Part shown: positions 35,257-44,705 of the stretch, piece by piece
Position numbering within the stretch: the first letter of the stretch is position 1
How the letters are laid out: each line of letters starts with the position of its first letter
Origin: Synechococcus sp. CBW1108
GTDB lineage: Bacteria; Cyanobacteriota; Cyanobacteriia; PCC-6307; Cyanobiaceae
DNA length: 64,000 nt
Reading direction: 5' to 3'
Assembly: GCF_015840335.1 (NCBI RefSeq)
Contig: NZ_CP060395.1
Span: forward strand, 2,579,277-2,643,276
The notes under the pieces: generated by a model
What the model saw: the letters and a program-made list of their open reading frames with translations, nothing else
The model's database searches: none
Told to the model about the DNA's origin: nothing
Program-made: the position numbers and the translations under genes

Positions 35257-37214
35257 CTGGCCAACTCCTCGCCGGCGGGGTCGTCACTGGGATGAAAGTA
35301 ATCCCACACCTGGCGGGCCAGGGCCGGGCCAACCCCTGGTGCCGCAGCGATCTGGGCGGGACTGGCCAGCTGGATGGCATCGATCGAACGGAAGTGGGCA
35401 AGCAGCTCCTTGACCCGCTTGGGCCCTAGGCCGGGAATGTCGGAGAGCCGGGAGCGCTTCATCCGCTCGCCCCGTTGCTGGCGGTGGAAGCTCACGGCGA
35501 AGCGATGGGCTTCGTCGCGCAGACGCCGCAACAGCTGGACGCCCAGCTGGTCGGGTTCACTCTCCAGCGGCAGCTTCGCCCCCGGCACGAAAACCTCCTC
35601 CCGCTGCTTGGCCAGGGAGCAGACCACCAGATCTTCATCGAGGTTGAGCTCCCGCAGGGCCTCCATCACGGCTGAGAGCTGACCCTTGCCGCCGTCGATC
35701 ATCACCACATCTGGCCAGTCGTTGAGGCCGCCGGTGTGGAGCGTGCTGTTGGCAGCCCGGCGCAGCTGGCGCAGGTCGGCACCCTCGGCCTTGGCCTGGG
35801 CCCAGCGGCGGAAGCGGCGGCGCATGATCTCGGCCATGGCCATGAAGTCGTCGGAGTGGCCGGAGTGGATCGAGCTACTCTGGATCTTGTACTTGCGGTA
35901 GTGCTGCTTGGCCGGCAGCCCATCGATGAACACCACCTGGGAGGCCACGGCGTCGCTGCCCTGGATGTGGCTGATGTCGTAACCCTCGATGCGCCGTGGT
36001 GGGCTGGGCAGCTCCAGCAGCTGGGCCAGGTCTTCGGTGGCCAGCAGTTGCTGCTCGGCGCCGCGTTGGGCCCGCTGCAGCTCATAGCTGGCATTGCGCT
36101 CCAGCAGCTCGATCAGGTCGGCTTTCTGCTGTCGCTGGGGCACGGCCAGTTTCACTTTGCGGCCGCGGCGCTCCGCCAGCCACTCCTCGATCAGGGGCTG
36201 CTGGGGCAGGACGTGCTGCAGCAGCAGCTCGGGGGGAATCTCCACCGGCTCCACCTGGCTGTAGTGCTCTTCCACCACCCGCTGCAGGATGCGGCCGGGC
36301 TCCAGGAGCTGGCCATCGGCGCCGACGGCATCGGCGGCGAAGCCGAGCCGGCCCACCAACTTGCCGGCCCGCATCTGGAACAATTGGACCGCCGCCACCC
36401 GATCATCGGCGGCCAAGGCGACCACGTCACGGCTCACTGAGCTGTCACCGAGGCTCATTTTCTGATCAGCAGTGAGGGTGTCGATGCCCTGAAGCTGATC
36501 GCGCACCCCAGCGGCACTCTCAAAGTCGAGGCGCTCGGCATACTTGCCCATCTGCTCGGTCAGCAGCTCGAGCAGCTCCTCGTTGCGCCCTTGAAACACC
36601 ATCGCTACCTGGCGCAGGGTTTGGTGGTATGCCTCGGAGCTGATCTTTTCCTGGCAGACGCCTGGGCAGCGGCCGATGTCGTAGTTGAGGCAGGTGCGCT
36701 CCCTGTAAAGCGGCTGGGGCCGCTGGCGCAGCGGAAAAACCCGCTTCACCAAAGTGAGGGTGCGGCGCAACAGCCCCACATCCACATAGGGTCCGTAGAA
36801 GCGATCCAGGGGTGAGCGGAAGCGGCGGCGGCGGGTGATGAAGATGCGCGGATAGGGCTCACTCCAAGTGATACACAGATAGGGATATTTTTTGTCGTCC
36901 TTGAGCAGCACATTGAAGTGCGGCTGGTTCTGCTTGATCAGGTTGGATTCGAGTGCCAGGGCCTCGGCTTCGCTGTCGGTGACAATGAATTCGATCTCGC
37001 ACACCTGGCGCACCATCAGGGAGATGCGCGGGCTGTGGCCATGGCCGCTGCCGCTTTGGAAATAGCTGCGCACCCTGGGGCGCAGCAGTTTGGCCTTGCC
37101 GATGTAGAGGATGCGGTCCTCACTGTCCCGCAGCAGGTAGCAGCCCGGCTCAGAGGGCACCTCGCCCAGCCGGGCCTTGAGCCGTTCCGGTTGTTGCAGC
37201 AGGGGCAGTGCCAA
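35253..37214 (-). CDS. uvrC: Excinuclease ABC subunit C
   Basis: A 653-aa protein. It has the GIY-YIG nuclease domain near the start ([30 protein letters not shown]), a Cys segment [10 protein letters not shown], an UVR domain around [26 protein letters not shown], the RNase-H-like endonuclease domain ([45 protein letters not shown]) and two helix-hairpin-helix motifs at the C terminus ([16 protein letters not shown]). It makes both incisions in nucleotide excision repair. TTG 37214 gives [16 protein letters not shown], the usual N terminus; ATGs at 37271 and 37265 overlap the flavin reductase gene. Confidence 0.95.
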   Translation of the reverse strand: MALPLLQQPERLKARLGEVPSEPGCYLLRDSEDRILYIGKAKLLRPRVRSYFQSGSGHGHSPRISLMVRQVCEIEFIVTDSEAEALALESNLIKQNQPHFNVLLKDDKKYPYLCITWSEPYPRIFITRRRRFRSPLDRFYGPYVDVGLLRRTLTLVKRVFPLRQRPQPLYRERTCLNYDIGRCPGVCQEKISSEAYHQTLRQVAMVFQGRNEELLELLTEQMGKYAERLDFESAAGVRDQLQGIDTLTADQKMSLGDSSVSRDVVALAADDRVAAVQLFQMRAGKLVGRLGFAADAVGADGQLLEPGRILQRVVEEHYSQVEPVEIPPELLLQHVLPQQPLIEEWLAERRGRKVKLAVPQRQQKADLIELLERNASYELQRAQRGAEQQLLATEDLAQLLELPSPPRRIEGYDISHIQGSDAVASQVVFIDGLPAKQHYRKYKIQSSSIHSGHSDDFMAMAEIMRRRFRRWAQAKAEGADLRQLRRAANSTLHTGGLNDWPDVVMIDGGKGQLSAVMEALRELNLDEDLVVCSLAKQREEVFVPGAKLPLESEPDQLGVQLLRRLRDEAHRFAVSFHRQQRGERMKRSRLSDIPGLGPKRVKELLAHFRSIDAIQLASPAQIAAAPGVGPALARQVWDYFHPSDDPAGEELAS

Positions 37215-37215
37215 C

Positions 37216-37710
37216 TCAGCCGCCGTACTGCCAGCCCGTAGTGCCCAGCTCGAGGGCGGGGCCATCCCCATGCAGGGTGGCGGTTTTTACCTCACCGACA
37301 AAGACGGTGTGGTCCCCATGGGCGACCTGGCCTACGAGCTCGCATTCCACGGCGCCAATCGCGTCGGTGAGGATCGGCAGACCCAGGGCCCCCAGGCTGA
37401 ACGGTGCGGCATCGAAGCGCCCACCCACCCCCTTTTGGGGCTTGAAAAAGACCGCGGCCAGGTCTTTTTGATCTGCCTTGAGCACATTGAGGCAAAATTT
37501 GCCCGTGCGCTGGATCATGCCGTTGCTGGTGCTGTCTGCCCGCACGGCCATCACCACCAGGGGCGGTTCAAAGCTCCCCTGGGTGACCCAGCTGGCGGTG
37601 AACCCGTTCACCTCATCGCCCTCGGCCACGCCACAGATGAACACGCCATGGGGGATCTTGCGCAGCAGGGTCTTTTTGGCTTCGGCGTTGAGAGTGGCGT
37701 TCTGGGCCAT
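37216..37710 (-). CDS. Flavin reductase-like FMN-binding protein
   Basis: A 164-aa protein with the flavin reductase fold: [40 protein letters not shown], then KFCLNVL and [23 protein letters not shown]. This is the pattern of the FMN-binding flavin reductase domain seen also at the C terminus of cyanobacterial flavodiiron proteins. It likely reduces flavin with NAD(P)H. The reading frame continues upstream to 39027 on the antisense of another gene, but the ATG at 37710 (MAQNATLN) is the sensible start. The stop lies 1 bp before the uvrC TTG start. Confidence 0.85.
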   Translation of the reverse strand: MAQNATLNAEAKKTLLRKIPHGVFICGVAEGDEVNGFTASWVTQGSFEPPLVVMAVRADSTSNGMIQRTGKFCLNVLKADQKDLAAVFFKPQKGVGGRFDAAPFSLGALGLPILTDAIGAVECELVGQVAHGDHTVFVGEVKTATLHGDGPALELGTTGWQYGG

Positions 37711-37755
37711 GGTGGCAGGGGCACCCTGGGGCGCGGGAAACTCAGATAACTCTAG

Positions 37756-38271
<516 letters not shown>

Positions 38272-38280
38272 CACCTCCCC

Positions 38281-39159
38281 ATGGCCGAGGCCACCATCAC
38301 CGCCTTCGATCAGCTCGACCAACTCGAAGAGATAGTGCTGGAAGGCAGCCGGATCCCCTTCAGCGGTGGTCGGCTGGTGAACGAACAGGATGCCATCGAG
38401 GTTCTCGACACCCTGCGCGAGTCCCTGCCGGTCCAACTGGCCCAGGCCGTGGAGCTGATCCGTCAGCGGGAGGAATTCATCAACCAGGCCCGCCAGCAGG
38501 GCGAGGAGATCATCGCTTCGGGGAAACGGGAAAGGGAGCAGCTGATCAACAGTGCCTCGATCCGCCAGGAAGCCGAACGCCATGTGGCGGAATTGAGAGA
38601 GCAGGCCCGGCAGCAGTGCGAACAGCTGATGCTGCAGGCACGCAATCAGGTTGCCCAGACAGAGCAGGAGCACCAGGCCCGCATGGCCCAGATGGAGCAG
38701 CAGTTTGCCTCCCGCCGCCAGCAGCTGGAGCAGGAAAGCGCTGAACGCAACCGCCAGTTTCTGGAGCAACATGAGCGCAACCGTCAGCAGGCGATGGGGG
38801 AGCTGGAGCAGATCCGCCAGGAGGGCGTACGGGTCCAACGGGATAGCCAGGCCGAGGCTGAGCGGTTGCAAAATGACGCCCTGCAATTCCGCCAACAGAC
38901 CCAGCAGCAGTGCGACGCCCTCCTGGCACGCAGCCGTCAGGAAGCGGGCGCCACTGAGGAGGGTGCCAATCGCTACGCTGAACAGGTGTTGGGCGAACTG
39001 GAAGGCCGCCTCAAGGAACTCAGCCAAGTAGTCCTGGGAGGCCGCAGGGAGCTGGTCCGGCTCCAGTCCCCTGAAACGATCACCCCTCCCCCCGCCGCCG
39101 ATCTGACGGTCAGCCGTAGGCGTCGCCTGGCCAAAGGGGTCAAGCAGATGGCCGGTTAG
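38281..39159 (+). CDS. DivIVA/Cdv3-like coiled-coil protein
   Basis: A 292-aa protein. The N terminus FDQLDQLEEIVLEGSRIPFSGGRLVNEQDAIEVLDTLRESLP matches the start of cyanobacterial Cdv3/DivIVA-like proteins as I recall them. Residues 65-260 form a long coiled coil of heptads rich in Gln, Glu and Arg (RQREEFINQARQQGEEIIAS onward). The C terminus is basic. Cdv3 in Synechococcus elongatus is needed for correct division-site placement; the role here is inferred by resemblance. It lies 9 bp after coaD. Confidence 0.5.
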   Translation: MAEATITAFDQLDQLEEIVLEGSRIPFSGGRLVNEQDAIEVLDTLRESLPVQLAQAVELIRQREEFINQARQQGEEIIASGKREREQLINSASIRQEAERHVAELREQARQQCEQLMLQARNQVAQTEQEHQARMAQMEQQFASRRQQLEQESAERNRQFLEQHERNRQQAMGELEQIRQEGVRVQRDSQAEAERLQNDALQFRQQTQQQCDALLARSRQEAGATEEGANRYAEQVLGELEGRLKELSQVVLGGRRELVRLQSPETITPPPAADLTVSRRRRLAKGVKQMAG

Positions 39160-40430
39160 GGCGGGCAGAGCCTAGTGTCCTGGGTCTCGCGCAGAACCAG
39201 CCCGATGGTCTCGTTGGGGGAGCTTGCCCCGTTGCTGATGGCACTGACATAGCGGGGCCCATCGCTTGTGACAAGTACGCCGCTGATGGCCCGGACCCCA
39301 GTGATGGTGCCGGTCTTTCCATAAAACTTGCCCTGCAGTGGTGTGCCTACATAAAGATTGCGCAGGGTGCCGCGTTTTCCTGCCACCGCCATTGAGGCCA
39401 GGTAGTCACGGCCGTAGGGATGCTGGTCCATCCGCAGGAGCAGGGCCGCCAGGAAGCGACTGGTGAGGCGATTGGCCCGGTCCAGGCCACTGCCATCCAC
39501 CACCCGCACACCCTGCATTGGCAAACCTTGCTGGGCTAGCCAGAGGGTTTCGCGTTGGGCTGCCTGGCCAAGATCCCAGCTGCCCGCACCCTGGCGCAGC
39601 AGCACCTCGGCGGTGAAATTGTGGCTTTCCGTGTTGGCCAGGCTCAGCAGATTGTGCATCGGAGCCGAGTTTTCCTGGTGCATCAAAACCGCATCATCCG
39701 GCAGGGGCGCCCGGGCTGATATCAGCGATACCTGCACCTTGGCACCCTGCTGCTGCATGGTTTTCTGCAATAGGTTCTGGAGCCGGGAGGGGGGATTCAT
39801 CACCGCCTCGTGGATCGCATTGGAGGTAAGCGCGAGCCGGGTGATCGGCGCGCCATAGGCGTAGTAGCGATCATCGGGATGCCAACCCTGGGGCCACCAG
39901 GACTGGCGCGGTTCCTCGGCGATCTGCAGTTTCAGCAGCGATGGCAGCTGGCCGCTGCCACCACCGGAGCCCAGCGCCAACTTTGCGAAGCGCTGCAACT
40001 GGGGCAGGGCTAGGTCGGGGTCTCCCTCGCCGGTGAGCCGGAAGCTGCCATCACTGAGCCGCCACAACTGGGTGCTGAGGCGATAGTCGGTGCCGAGCCT
40101 GTCGAGGGCATAGGCCGTGCTCACCAACTTCTGGTTGGAGGCAGGGATCCGGGGCCGGCTGCCATTGAGGTCGGCCAGGAGCCGGCCCTGGGAATCGGCA
40201 ATGGTGATACTCCAGACGGAGGCTTGGCCGCCAACCGCTGCCAGCAAGCGTTGTTGCAAGGCGGGACAGCTCAACTGGCTCTGCAGCTGGGGCAGGCCGA
40301 TCGGCGGTGGCGCTGCCGGCATGGTGGCCAGGGTCTCCGGCCCCTGCTGGGCAATGACAGCGGCGGGCAGCAGGGTTGCTGCTGGCAGAAGCAGCGCGGC
40401 AAGTAACCGGACAGGCTTCGGATAAGCCAT
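39156..40430 (-). CDS. dacB: D-alanyl-D-alanine carboxypeptidase (PBP4/S13 family)
   Basis: A 424-aa protein with a signal peptide (LLAALLLPAATLLPAAVIA). The active-site motifs are PASNQKL (SxxK, Ser in the first third of the protein), SHNFTAEVLL (SxN equivalent) and YGKTGTITGVRAISG (KTG). It trims D-alanine from peptidoglycan stem peptides and may also act as an endopeptidase. The ATG at 40430 lies 1 bp after the stop of the DUF4330 gene. The 3' end overlaps the convergent coiled-coil gene by 4 bp. Confidence 0.85.
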   Translation of the reverse strand: MAYPKPVRLLAALLLPAATLLPAAVIAQQGPETLATMPAAPPPIGLPQLQSQLSCPALQQRLLAAVGGQASVWSITIADSQGRLLADLNGSRPRIPASNQKLVSTAYALDRLGTDYRLSTQLWRLSDGSFRLTGEGDPDLALPQLQRFAKLALGSGGGSGQLPSLLKLQIAEEPRQSWWPQGWHPDDRYYAYGAPITRLALTSNAIHEAVMNPPSRLQNLLQKTMQQQGAKVQVSLISARAPLPDDAVLMHQENSAPMHNLLSLANTESHNFTAEVLLRQGAGSWDLGQAAQRETLWLAQQGLPMQGVRVVDGSGLDRANRLTSRFLAALLLRMDQHPYGRDYLASMAVAGKRGTLRNLYVGTPLQGKFYGKTGTITGVRAISGVLVTSDGPRYVSAISNGASSPNETIGLVLRETQDTRLCPP

Positions 40431-40431
40431 C

Positions 40432-40971
40432 TCAGTTGGCTCCAATCTCAAGGCCGCTCACCGTGCCACTGAGCCGGTATTGCTGCCCCTCGATTTCAAC
40501 AGGAGTACCGATCTTGAGATTCTGGTTGCCGAACACAACGCCGCCGCCGCTCTTGCGGCCCTGGCCTTCAAGCACAAAGCGGGCATCCAGACTGCCCAGC
40601 CTGAACTGGTTTGGATCGGTGGCTGTGACCACAGTGCCGTTGGGTTGGACTGCCACCAGTAGCCTTTGCAGGGGCTGAACCTGCTTGACCACCACCGAGC
40701 CGTGGGGCTGGTTGCGGATCACGATGGCTACCCTCCCCTCCTCTTTGGCAGCCTCAATCAGGGCGCTGGGATTGGCCACGGGCACCCCACGCACATCCAC
40801 AAACACCGTGACCGGAGTCAGGGCACCGGTGGCCCTGGCCAGGGCGCCGCTGAGTTTGGGGCTCCAGATCACCCCAACGGCGGCTAGGACTACGGCGGCG
40901 GCGGCAGCTGCATCCACCAGGCTCCAGGAGCGGCCGCTGGGGGCGGAAGGCAGGTCACTGTTGGCGGCCAT
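40432..40971 (-). CDS. DUF4330-family membrane protein
   Basis: A 179-aa protein starting MAANSDLPSAPSGRSWSLVD, with one membrane helix (AAAAAAVVLAAVGVIWSP) followed by a periplasmic beta-rich domain (VTVFVDVRGVPVANP, VVIRNQPHGSVVVKQVQPLQR, KIGTPVEIEGQQYRLSGTVSGLEI). This is the cyanobacterial DUF4330 architecture. Function unknown. A longer frame to 41097 runs into the IS-derived left end, so the ATG at 40971 is taken. It is probably translated with dacB. Confidence 0.65.
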   Translation of the reverse strand: MAANSDLPSAPSGRSWSLVDAAAAAAVVLAAVGVIWSPKLSGALARATGALTPVTVFVDVRGVPVANPSALIEAAKEEGRVAIVIRNQPHGSVVVKQVQPLQRLLVAVQPNGTVVTATDPNQFRLGSLDARFVLEGQGRKSGGGVVFGNQNLKIGTPVEIEGQQYRLSGTVSGLEIGAN

Positions 40972-41020
40972 CGGTCTCAGCGGCGTTCGAGGCAGTGTAA
41001 GGAGGTCGGTGCGAGCCCAC

Positions 41021-41038
41021 CTAGCTAGGGCTTGCTGA
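41021..41038 (+). repeat. Left terminal inverted repeat plus target duplication
   Basis: CTAGCTAGGGCTTGCTGA, exact reverse complement of 42775-42792. The outer CTAG is read as the duplicated target site. Confidence 0.85.
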
Positions 41039-41132
41039 ATTTCATTCGCGGGTTTTTCGTCCGCGTCAAGGGCCGCGATCTCAGCCTGCAGCGCCAAGCG
41101 CTGGTGACCTCAATTTTACTCCTAGAAGCTGA

Positions 41133-42671
41133 CTAAGCAGCCCACAGAAGCGCTGGACGGCGCCAGGAGGCGAGCAAATAGAGCATCAGGATGTACACAG
41201 AGACAAGAATAGAGAATAAGAGGCGCAGTAGCCTGAGAACCTTCTCGGCATTCATCACAAAGAACGCCATCGTGATCACCGTTCTTGATGTTTCAATCAG
41301 CTTGGTCATGATCCGATCCAGTCCATATTTCCGTTTGCTCGTTCCGATTCTTCCTTCGATCACGGAACGCTTTCTCAAGTCTGATTTAAAAAGCTCTTGT
41401 TGCTCTGCTGTCTGCACCTCGGCCTCTACCTGCTTCTTGCGTGGACGGCCACTGAGCCTGATGTTATTTTCTGCGCAGAACTTCTTGTTGCCTAATGTCA
41501 TATAGATTGAATCGGCACAGATTCGTGCTGGATAGTACCCTCGCTCTTCCTTGTATTGCTTGGCACGTGTGATCAGGTCGTTGGCTTCATTGTAGTTGTC
41601 CCAGCTGATTCGATCCACATCTACAAAACCATTATCATCTGATATTGAGATCTTCGCACCGAACTCTGTTCGCCTTCCTGCCTTGCCCCTCACGATCGGC
41701 CGCACGTGTGGTTTTGACAAATTGACAATCCGATCGTCGATGCGCCGGCTATCAGCGTCATACATCTCCTGCTGCTGCCGGTACAGTTCACTGGTGATCA
41801 GCAGCTTGCGGTAGAGCTGGGTTCCAAGCTCCAAAAGCATGGCACCGCAATGGATCATCTGATCAATTGCTCTGAGGTTTCTCCGGATCTCGTTGAGCTG
41901 AAAGCGCTTGACCTCCCGGATCTCTGCGCATTTGGGCCTTTTCTTCTTGATGATGGCCAGAAACCGATTCCGAGCTTTATCCCGGTTGCAGCGGGGTTTA
42001 CGATTGATCTTTCCCTGCAACTGCTTGAACAGTTCGTCGATGATCTTCTCAGTCGCCTCTCTCGCTTCGTTCAGCAACCTCAGATCTACTGGGTAGGGAA
42101 TGTCATCAGGCACGCAGGTTGCATCGAGAATCAGAGTACCCCAGTTACATTCAGGATCCAACGTTGCAGGCTTCACCCCTAGCGCTTCGTCGATGGCAGC
42201 AAGCTGTTGCTCCTCTTCTTGTTCGCTATCATCCTCCTCCGCCGAAACCAGCATCTCTTTAATCATCGCAATGCCATTGGCCTTGGTCATGTCATTGCAG
42301 ATCTTGAACAGATCAGGGCCAATGCGCTTACGAAAATGCACCATCATCGATGGATCAAACGGTGGCATTGCCTGGTACGCACTCAAGCCAATGAAAAATT
42401 GTAGATACGGTGATTCCGTGATCAGCTGAACCGTTTCGCGGTCTGTCACTCCCAGGCGTTGCTGGATGTACAGCGCACCGAACGCCATCTGAAACGGCTT
42501 GGCCGGTGCTCCTGTCTTGGCACTGAATTGGGGTGCATACTGGCCTTCCAGCGGCATCCATGGAATCAGGTTACGAAGCAGAACCCAGCGATTATTGGCA
42601 TCCAGCTTGCCGCCGAAGGGCGTGTAAAACTCCTCGATCGATAGCTGACCTGCGTGCTGAAAAACGTACAT
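41133..42671 (-). CDS. IS5-like DDE transposase (DUF772 N terminus)
   Basis: A 512-aa transposase. The N-terminal half holds the DUF772-type pattern: LGVTDRETVQLITESPYLQFFIGL and PPFDPSMMVHFRKRIGPDLF. The catalytic acidic residues fit a DDE layout: D in TLILDATCVPDD, D in RICADSIYMTLGNKKF, and E in SVIEGRIGTSKRKYG. Between the first two there is a long insertion rich in Lys and Arg. The reading frame is intact, so the element may be active. The C-terminal 40 residues are hydrophobic, which is odd for a transposase. It sits inside the 18-bp inverted repeats of the element. Confidence 0.85.
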   Translation of the reverse strand: MYVFQHAGQLSIEEFYTPFGGKLDANNRWVLLRNLIPWMPLEGQYAPQFSAKTGAPAKPFQMAFGALYIQQRLGVTDRETVQLITESPYLQFFIGLSAYQAMPPFDPSMMVHFRKRIGPDLFKICNDMTKANGIAMIKEMLVSAEEDDSEQEEEQQLAAIDEALGVKPATLDPECNWGTLILDATCVPDDIPYPVDLRLLNEAREATEKIIDELFKQLQGKINRKPRCNRDKARNRFLAIIKKKRPKCAEIREVKRFQLNEIRRNLRAIDQMIHCGAMLLELGTQLYRKLLITSELYRQQQEMYDADSRRIDDRIVNLSKPHVRPIVRGKAGRRTEFGAKISISDDNGFVDVDRISWDNYNEANDLITRAKQYKEERGYYPARICADSIYMTLGNKKFCAENNIRLSGRPRKKQVEAEVQTAEQQELFKSDLRKRSVIEGRIGTSKRKYGLDRIMTKLIETSRTVITMAFFVMNAEKVLRLLRLLFSILVSVYILMLYLLASWRRPALLWAA

Positions 42672-42774
42672 TGGCGTGTCAGCAGATTATTCTAAGCCAG
42701 GAATGGCTACATTTGGCTCATTTTAACGTGAGACCACCCCTGGAATCAACTGCAGCGCAATGGATATTGGTTCC

Positions 42775-42792
42775 TCAGCAAGCCCTAGCTAG
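42775..42792 (-). repeat. Right terminal inverted repeat plus target duplication
   Basis: TCAGCAAGCCCTAGCTAG, exact reverse complement of 41021-41038. The TAG stop codon of the DUF1995 gene (42791-42789) lies in the outer CTAG, and would be the same before insertion. Confidence 0.85.
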
Positions 42793-43481
42793 TTACGAAG
42801 CCCTTCAATGAAGGCGTCGATCACCCTGAGGTTGGCGCCCAGGCCCAGGCCGGCCTCCCCTGCCAGGGCCAGGGCCTGTTCTTCCAGGTCGGGTTTCTGC
42901 TCAAAGCTGGCCACCGCGCGATAGCCATCTGGATCCGAGCGGTAGAGCTGCCATTGGTCGGGGAAGGCACGGCGCAGGGCGCCATCGGCTGTAGGGATAA
43001 GGGCGTAGGCCGTTTGCAGCTCGTTCAACAAGCCCTTACGGCGCTCCCTGGCAACGCTGCCGATGCCGACAGCCCCATCTTCGAGGCTGGCATTCAGCAA
43101 TACGACGCTTCCCCGGTGGAGGGCGCAGACCTGCTCCACCTGGTCGTAGTCGGAGGGGGCTGGCCCTACCAGCACCAGCACGCCCTCACTGCCGCCATCG
43201 GCCTGTTGCAGGCGCATCTGGTCTCTGAGGCTGGCAATGCTGGCGGCAAGGTCCGGAGCGTCGCGCCTGGCCAGGGCCGTGGCACCGGCATCGGCGCAGA
43301 GCAGCCTTGCGCCAGGCAGCACGGTTGTGAGTGCCCTATGCAGCCTCAGGGCCAGCGGGAGCAGCCGCAACCCCTCAAACCGTAGTTCCACGGTCCATAG
43401 CCCCCTTTGGCCTGACTCCAGGGCAGCCTGGATGGCCCCGAGGGCTTCAGCTTCGGCACTGCGCAGATCGGCGGGAAGCAT
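42789..43481 (-). CDS. DUF1995-family protein
   Basis: A 230-aa protein: MLPADLRSAEAEALGAIQAALE, ELRFEGLRLLPLALRLHRAL, ARLLCADAGATALARRDAPD, and a C terminus ending VIDAFIEGLRN. This matches the cyanobacterial/plant plastid DUF1995 pattern, with no known biochemical role. The stop codon TAG overlaps the CTAG duplication at the IS end, and removing the element restores the same TAG, so the protein is unchanged. It follows the cysteine desulfurase gene on the same strand with a 14-bp gap. Confidence 0.65.
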   Translation of the reverse strand: MLPADLRSAEAEALGAIQAALESGQRGLWTVELRFEGLRLLPLALRLHRALTTVLPGARLLCADAGATALARRDAPDLAASIASLRDQMRLQQADGGSEGVLVLVGPAPSDYDQVEQVCALHRGSVVLLNASLEDGAVGIGSVARERRKGLLNELQTAYALIPTADGALRRAFPDQWQLYRSDPDGYRAVASFEQKPDLEEQALALAGEAGLGLGANLRVIDAFIEGLRN

Positions 43482-43495
43482 CCATTCCAGGGCGT

Positions 43496-44701
43496 TCAGA
43501 TGACCCTAGGGGGGCTGGGCTGACGGGCCCGTTCCAAGGCCGCCCCCACCCCGGCCAAATCCGCAGCCCGGTGCCAGGGCCCCAGGCTGAATCGCAGGCC
43601 GCTGGCCGCAACCTCACTGGTGTGCCCCATGGCCAGCAGGATTGGGCTCGGTGTCAGACCATCAGGGCCGGCAGTCTGACTACTGCTGCAGGCGGAGCCG
43701 CTGCCTACGGCATAGCCCTGCTGCCAGAGGTTGCGCACCAGCCGACGGCCCGAGAGGGGCTCGCCACCCGGGCCTGCCAGCAGGAGGCTGAGGTGGTGGG
43801 GCAGGCGCTCAGGGGCCTCCAGATCGCGGGGATCGGGCCCCGAGAGCCTGACGCCTTCCTGCTGCAGCAGCTGCTCCAGCAGGGCATTGCGCAGGGGCTC
43901 CACCGGATCGCTGCCCCCATGGGCAACCAATCGGTCCGCACAGAGTTCCAGGGCCCTGGTCAGGCCCGCCACCAGGGCCACGGGCTCCGTTCCGCCCCGC
44001 CGTCCCGCCTCCTGCCCGCCTCCGCCGATAAGGGGGCTGAGCTGGAGGTCAGGGCGCAGCAGCAGGGCACCAATCCCCCTGGGCCCCTGCAGCTTGTGGC
44101 CAGCCAGGCTGAGCAGATCGACGGGCAAGGCGTTGAAGTTGAGCTGTTGGTGGCCAATCACCTGCACCGCATCGACGTGCAGCAGCACACCAGCCGCCCT
44201 GCATTTGCTACCAATGGCCTGCAGGGGCTGGATTGTGCCCACTTCGCTCTGGCCCCAGATCAGCGACACCAACCGGGTGGGCGGCACCAGCAATTGCTCG
44301 AGCAGCTGCTGATCTACCAGCCCGAGCCCATCCACCGGCAACCGTTCAACCTGCCAGCCGCGGCTTTGCAGCTGCTTTGCTGCAGCCAGGGTGGCCGGGT
44401 GTTCCACCGCTGAGATCAACAGGCGACCCGCAGGCAAAGCGGTTGCCACTCCCAGCAGGGCGGTGTGGATTGATTCGCTGCCGCCCGAGGTGAACAACAC
44501 CTGGTGGCTGGCGCAGCCGAGCAGTTCCCCTATCCTTTGGCGGGAGCGTTCCAGCTGTTCGGCGGCAGCCAGACCAAAACCATGCAGGCTCGATGGGTTG
44601 GCCCAGGCCCCGGCATGGACCGCCGCCATGGCCTCAAGCACTTCAGGTGCCGGTGGTGTGGTGGCACAGGCATCGAGATAGTTGGCCCAGCAGCTAGCCA
44701 C
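43496..44701 (-). CDS. Cysteine desulfurase (IscS/NifS-like)
   Basis: A 401-aa PLP aminotransferase-class V protein. It has YLDACATTPPAPEVLEAM at the start, ANPSSLHGFG, TSGGSESIHTALLG, the PLP-binding Lys in LLSLAGHKLQGPRGIGAL and the catalytic loop Cys in VGSGSACSSSQT. It abstracts sulfur from cysteine for Fe-S clusters and other thio-cofactors. The GTG at 44701 is chosen over a TTG at 44713 that would overlap dapF by 8 bp. It is cotranscribed with dapF. Confidence 0.9.
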   Translation of the reverse strand: MASCWANYLDACATTPPAPEVLEAMAAVHAGAWANPSSLHGFGLAAAEQLERSRQRIGELLGCASHQVLFTSGGSESIHTALLGVATALPAGRLLISAVEHPATLAAAKQLQSRGWQVERLPVDGLGLVDQQLLEQLLVPPTRLVSLIWGQSEVGTIQPLQAIGSKCRAAGVLLHVDAVQVIGHQQLNFNALPVDLLSLAGHKLQGPRGIGALLLRPDLQLSPLIGGGGQEAGRRGGTEPVALVAGLTRALELCADRLVAHGGSDPVEPLRNALLEQLLQQEGVRLSGPDPRDLEAPERLPHHLSLLLAGPGGEPLSGRRLVRNLWQQGYAVGSGSACSSSQTAGPDGLTPSPILLAMGHTSEVAASGLRFSLGPWHRAADLAGVGAALERARQPSPPRVI

Positions 44702-44705
44702 CGCC

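Larger units (their letters stand above)
41021..42792. mobile_element. IS5-like insertion sequence with target duplication CTAG
   Basis: Left end CTAGCTAGGGCTTGCTGA (41021-41038) and right end TCAGCAAGCCCTAGCTAG (42775-42792) are perfect inverse repeats of 18 bp. Reading CTAG as the 4-bp target duplication (41021-41024 and 42789-42792) leaves an element of 1764 bp with 14-bp inverted ends. CTAG fits the YTAR target of IS5-type elements. A shorter TA or 6-bp TAGCTA duplication with 11-bp ends (GGGCTTGCTGA) is also consistent. It carries one intact transposase gene on the minus strand and has lower GC than the flanks. It lies between the DUF4330 and DUF1995 genes and breaks neither. Confidence 0.85.

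Noticed and set aside
41103-42738. GGTGACCTCA / TGAGACCACC as possible IS ends
   Set aside because: Only partial matches inside the element; the 18-bp perfect inverted repeats at 41021 and 42775 explain the ends better.
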